Below, in pieces: positions 22,702 to 25,203 of a stretch of 25,203 nt of DNA. This stretch comes from an uncultured Asticcacaulis sp. (lineage in GTDB: Bacteria > Pseudomonadota > Alphaproteobacteria > Caulobacterales > Caulobacteraceae): positions 1 to 25,203 of the forward strand of contig CAMLPZ010000023.1 of NCBI GenBank assembly GCA_946482045.1, in the 5' to 3' direction. Under the pieces are notes generated by a model. The model made no database searches and had not been told where the DNA came from. It saw only the letters and a list, made by a program, of their open reading frames with translations. Position 1 is the stretch's first letter, and each line of letters opens with the position of its first letter. Position numbers and translations under genes: made by a program.

Positions 22702-23580
22702 TTGTCCAATAAGCGCGTGCGAAAAGCCGTTGTCCCCGTCGCAGGACTGGGGACCCGCGTCCTCCCCGGCACCAAGGTCGTCCCTAAGGAACTGCTTAAT
22801 GTCGTCGACCGGCCCATCCTCTCCTACGTGGTCGCCGAAGCGCGCGCCGCAGGCATAGAGCACTTCGTTTTCGTGACGGGCCGCGCCAAGGGCGCCATCG
22901 AAGATTACTTCGATCACCAGCTCGAACTCGAATCGCAGCTCAAGGCCAAGAACAAGACGGCCATCCTTGACGAACTGATGGCCGAACTGCCCAAGCCCGG
23001 GGAGATGAGCTTCGTCCGCCAGATGCAGCCAAACGGCCTGGGCCATGCCGTCTGGTGCGCTCGCGACATTATCGGTGATGAGCCCTTTGCCGTCATCCTG
23101 CCTGACATGGTCATGGATGCCGAGGTTTCGGCGCTCAAGCAGGCGATTGACGCCTATGACCAAGTGGGCGGCAATATCATCGTCGTCGAACCGGTTCCGC
23201 ACGACCAGACGCACCAGTACGGCGTCGTCGCGCTCGAGAAGCAGGACGGCCGTCTCAACAAGATGACCGGCATGGTCGAAAAGCCAGCCAAGGGCACGGC
23301 GCCGTCGAACCTGATCGTTTCGGGCCGCTATATTCTTCAGCCCGAAATCTTTGAACTTTTGGCCAACCAGGAACGCGGCGCCGGGAACGAAATCCAGTTG
23401 ACGGATTCGATGTTCCGTCTCATGGAAACCCAGAGCTTCCATGCCCTCGAATACGATGGTGTTACCTATGACTGCGGCGACAAGATCGGCCTTTTGCGCG
23501 CCAATGTCGCCCTGGCCCTGAAACATCCCCAACTGGGCGCGGCTGCCCGCGAAGCCCTGCTGCCCTTCTTCCAAGCCTAA
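22702..23580 (+). CDS. galU: UTP-glucose-1-phosphate uridylyltransferase
   Basis: The 292-residue protein has GalU length and motifs. It makes UDP-glucose from glucose 1-phosphate and UTP in the cytoplasm, for polysaccharide and glycolipid synthesis. The nucleotide-binding signature is VVPVAGLGTRVLPGTKVVPKELL. RQMQPNGLGHAVWCA contacts the base, and VILPDMVMD is the metal-binding segment. The motifs GNIIVVEPV, GMVEKPAKGTAPSNL and GNEIQLTDSM are all typical. The start is TTG 22702 with AAGAGG 5 bases before it; no better start fits the conserved N-terminus. A mutase gene follows 9 bases after the stop, so the pair can run glucose 6-phosphate to UDP-glucose. Confidence 0.96.
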   Translation: MSNKRVRKAVVPVAGLGTRVLPGTKVVPKELLNVVDRPILSYVVAEARAAGIEHFVFVTGRAKGAIEDYFDHQLELESQLKAKNKTAILDELMAELPKPGEMSFVRQMQPNGLGHAVWCARDIIGDEPFAVILPDMVMDAEVSALKQAIDAYDQVGGNIIVVEPVPHDQTHQYGVVALEKQDGRLNKMTGMVEKPAKGTAPSNLIVSGRYILQPEIFELLANQERGAGNEIQLTDSMFRLMETQSFHALEYDGVTYDCGDKIGLLRANVALALKHPQLGAAAREALLPFFQA

Positions 23581-23589
23581 GGAAACCCG

Positions 23590-25092
23590 ATGTCCCTGTT
23601 ACCCAAGGTCGGCGTAAAGCCGAACTCATACGACTACGAAACCAACGCCGTCGTCGCCCCCACCGGTTTCCGCGAATATGACGCGCGCTGGCTATTCGGT
23701 GACGACCTCAACTATCTCGGCGTCCAGGCGCTGGGCCTGGGGTTAGGCACGTACATCCACGAAGTCGGCGTCAAGCCGCGCATCGTCGTCGGCCATGATT
23801 TCCGCTCCTATTCGATCAACATCAAGAACGCCCTGATGCTGGGCCTGCAACAGGCCGGCTGCGAAGTGCTCGACATCGGCCTGGCCCTGTCACCGATCGC
23901 CTATTTCGGCCAGTTCGACCTCGACGCGCCATGCGTCGCCATGGTCACCGCCTCCCACAACGAAAACGGCTGGACCGGCGTCAAGATGGGCACGCATGCG
24001 CCTCTGACCTTCGGCCCTGAGGAAATCGGCCGCCTGAAGGAGATCGTCCTGGGTGGCCAGGGCGTCGAACGTCCCGGCGGCACGATCAAGATGGTCGAAG
24101 GCGTCCAGAAGCGTTACGCCGACGAGATCGTCTCCAAGGTCAAGATCAAGCGTCCGCTCAAGGTCATTTGCGCCTGCGGCAACGGCACGGCCGGCGCCTT
24201 TGCGCCGCAGGTCCTGCGCGACATGGGCGTCGAAGTCATCGAGATGGATTGCGAGCTCGACAACACCTTCCCGAAGTACAATCCGAACCCGGAAGATCAC
24301 CACATGCTGTCCGAGATGGCCAAGGTGGTCAAGGAAACCGGCGCCGACCTGGCGCTCGGCTTCGACGGCGACGGCGACCGCTGCGGCGTCGTCGACGACA
24401 CCGGCCAGGAAATCTTCGCCGACAAGATCGGCCTGATGCTGGCGCGCGACCTGTCGGAACAGTACAAGGACGCGACCTTCGTCGTGGACGTCAAGTCGAC
24501 CGGCCTCTACGCCACCGACGAAATCCTGAAAAAGAACGGCGCCAATACCGTCTACTGGAAGACCGGCCACTCCTATATCAAGCGCAAGACCTCTGAATTG
24601 AAGGCCTTGGCCGGCTTCGAAAAGTCGGGCCACTTCTTCTTCAATTCACCGCTCGGCCGCGGCTATGACGACGGCCTGGTCGCCGCCTCGTGGATTCTGG
24701 CCATGCTGGACCGCAACCCGGGCAAGAAGCTATCGGAACTGAAGGATGCCCTCCCCGTCGCCTATACCTCGCTGACCATGTCGCCGCACTGCGGTGACCT
24801 GGTGAAGTATGACGTACTTGAGCGCATCGTGAAGGAATATGTCGATCTGGCGGCAGCTGGCGGCGAAATCCTCGGCCGCAAGATCAAGGAAGTCATCACC
24901 GTTAACGGTGCCCGCGTGCACCTTGAAGACGGCTCATGGGTCCTGGTTCGCGCTTCGTCGAACAAGCCGGAACTGGTGGTCGTGGTCGAGAGCCTGACCT
25001 CCGAAGACGATATGCGCGACCTGTTCCGCAAGGAAGTGAAGCCGCGTCTTGCCAAGTACAGCGAAATCGGTTCGTACAACCAGGAAATCTAG
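23590..25092 (+). CDS. Phosphomannomutase/phosphoglucomutase
   Basis: The 500-residue protein is an alpha-D-phosphohexomutase that moves phosphate between C6 and C1 of glucose or mannose. The phosphoserine loop is TASHNENGWTG with Ser122. The magnesium loop is DGDGDR (259-264). The sugar-specificity loop is FEKSGHFFF at about 344-352; the Glu-x-Ser form suits both glucose and mannose. The phosphate-binding loop is RASSNKPEL near residue 454. The four domains are complete. It starts 9 bases after galU, with a GGAAA site. It could supply glucose 1-phosphate to GalU and mannose 1-phosphate for GDP-mannose sugars. A strong terminator follows. Confidence 0.95.
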   Translation: MSLLPKVGVKPNSYDYETNAVVAPTGFREYDARWLFGDDLNYLGVQALGLGLGTYIHEVGVKPRIVVGHDFRSYSINIKNALMLGLQQAGCEVLDIGLALSPIAYFGQFDLDAPCVAMVTASHNENGWTGVKMGTHAPLTFGPEEIGRLKEIVLGGQGVERPGGTIKMVEGVQKRYADEIVSKVKIKRPLKVICACGNGTAGAFAPQVLRDMGVEVIEMDCELDNTFPKYNPNPEDHHMLSEMAKVVKETGADLALGFDGDGDRCGVVDDTGQEIFADKIGLMLARDLSEQYKDATFVVDVKSTGLYATDEILKKNGANTVYWKTGHSYIKRKTSELKALAGFEKSGHFFFNSPLGRGYDDGLVAASWILAMLDRNPGKKLSELKDALPVAYTSLTMSPHCGDLVKYDVLERIVKEYVDLAAAGGEILGRKIKEVITVNGARVHLEDGSWVLVRASSNKPELVVVVESLTSEDDMRDLFRKEVKPRLAKYSEIGSYNQEI

Positions 25093-25117
25093 GCCGTTTG
25101 GCAAAGATGGACATGCG

Positions 25118-25143
25118 AAAGGCCGGAGGAAACTCCGGCCTTT
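25118..25143 (+). terminator. Intrinsic terminator after galU and the mutase gene
   Basis: AAAGGCCGGAG (25118-25128) and CTCCGGCCTTT (25133-25143) form a perfect 11-bp stem with a GAAA tetraloop, 26 bases after the stop codon. The remaining 60 bases to the window end carry no gene that I can see. Confidence 0.85.
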
Positions 25144-25203
25144 CTGCGTTTAGATCGTTATGGGATTTGGCTGAATCGGGATTCCCAAATCAGTGATAAT
25201 TTG

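Noticed and set aside
22494..22712. 72-codon frame before galU
   Set aside because: It overlaps the galU start and has no ribosome site or domain; probably chance.
22624..23574. 316-codon minus-strand frame
   Set aside because: Antisense to galU, with no recognisable family.
1..25203. Paired TTAA-N7-TTAA CtrA sites in intergenic regions
   Set aside because: Single TTAA half-sites occur, for example near 6931, 20366 and 22690, but no convincing full pair was found by eye.

Overview
The window reads as chromosomal DNA of an alphaproteobacterium, most likely a member of the Caulobacteraceae close to Asticcacaulis or Caulobacter. This is inferred from the GC-rich coding style, the xseB-ispA-dxs order, the Coq7, DUF1003 and DUF1285 proteins, and a secreted hemicellulase block of the kind such oligotrophs carry. 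No rRNA, tRNA, CRISPR array, transposase or prophage gene was found. Nearly every base is in or beside a recognisable gene.

Layout. 1-1435 (minus): two single-pass membrane proteins of unknown function, the second running off the left edge. 1634-2089 (minus): a MarR regulator. 2323-4564 (plus): a YqaA/DedA-type membrane protein, DsbB, Coq7 and a DUF1003 membrane protein, tightly packed. 4561-5560 (minus): a small unknown protein and an HNH endonuclease. 5705-6517 (plus): GluQRS, ending in a strong terminator. 6567-6770 (minus): a cold-shock protein with a probable long leader. 7123-8732 (plus): a degenerate HSL-family hydrolase whose catalytic Ser and His are replaced, overlapping a DUF1285 gene. 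8825-9271 (plus): a secreted RcnB-like protein with an Asp-Arg repeat tract. 9364-13150 (minus): histidine phosphatase, xseB, ispA and dxs, an isoprenoid precursor operon. 13264-15495 (minus): a cyclopropane-fatty-acid synthase family methyltransferase and a CHAD protein.

15628-22414 is a carbohydrate locus. A secreted GH35 beta-galactosidase and a secreted GH31 enzyme with a PA14-like insert (probable alpha-xylosidase) form a minus-strand operon. A divergent GntR/FadR-family regulator and a secreted GH27 alpha-galactosidase follow. GH31 plus GH35 is the exo-acting pair expected for trimming xyloglucan side chains. A perfect 16-bp palindrome lies in the spacer of the predicted GH35-GH31 promoter and fits the LacI-type xylose-repressor operator pattern known from Caulobacter. 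The operon may therefore answer to xylose through a regulator encoded elsewhere, in addition to the adjacent GntR protein. No transporter or endo-glucanase lies in the window.

22702-25092 (plus): galU and a phosphomannomutase/phosphoglucomutase, which interconvert sugar phosphates and make UDP-glucose for envelope polysaccharides. A textbook terminator follows, then about 60 bases without a gene.

All calls come from reading the sequence and its translations; no database search was run. The points most worth a second look are the GH35-GH31 operator, the catalytically dead HSL-fold protein paired with DUF1285, the paired membrane proteins at the left edge, the RcnB-like repeat protein with its 11-bp-period direct repeat, and a GluQRS lacking its usual zinc cysteines.
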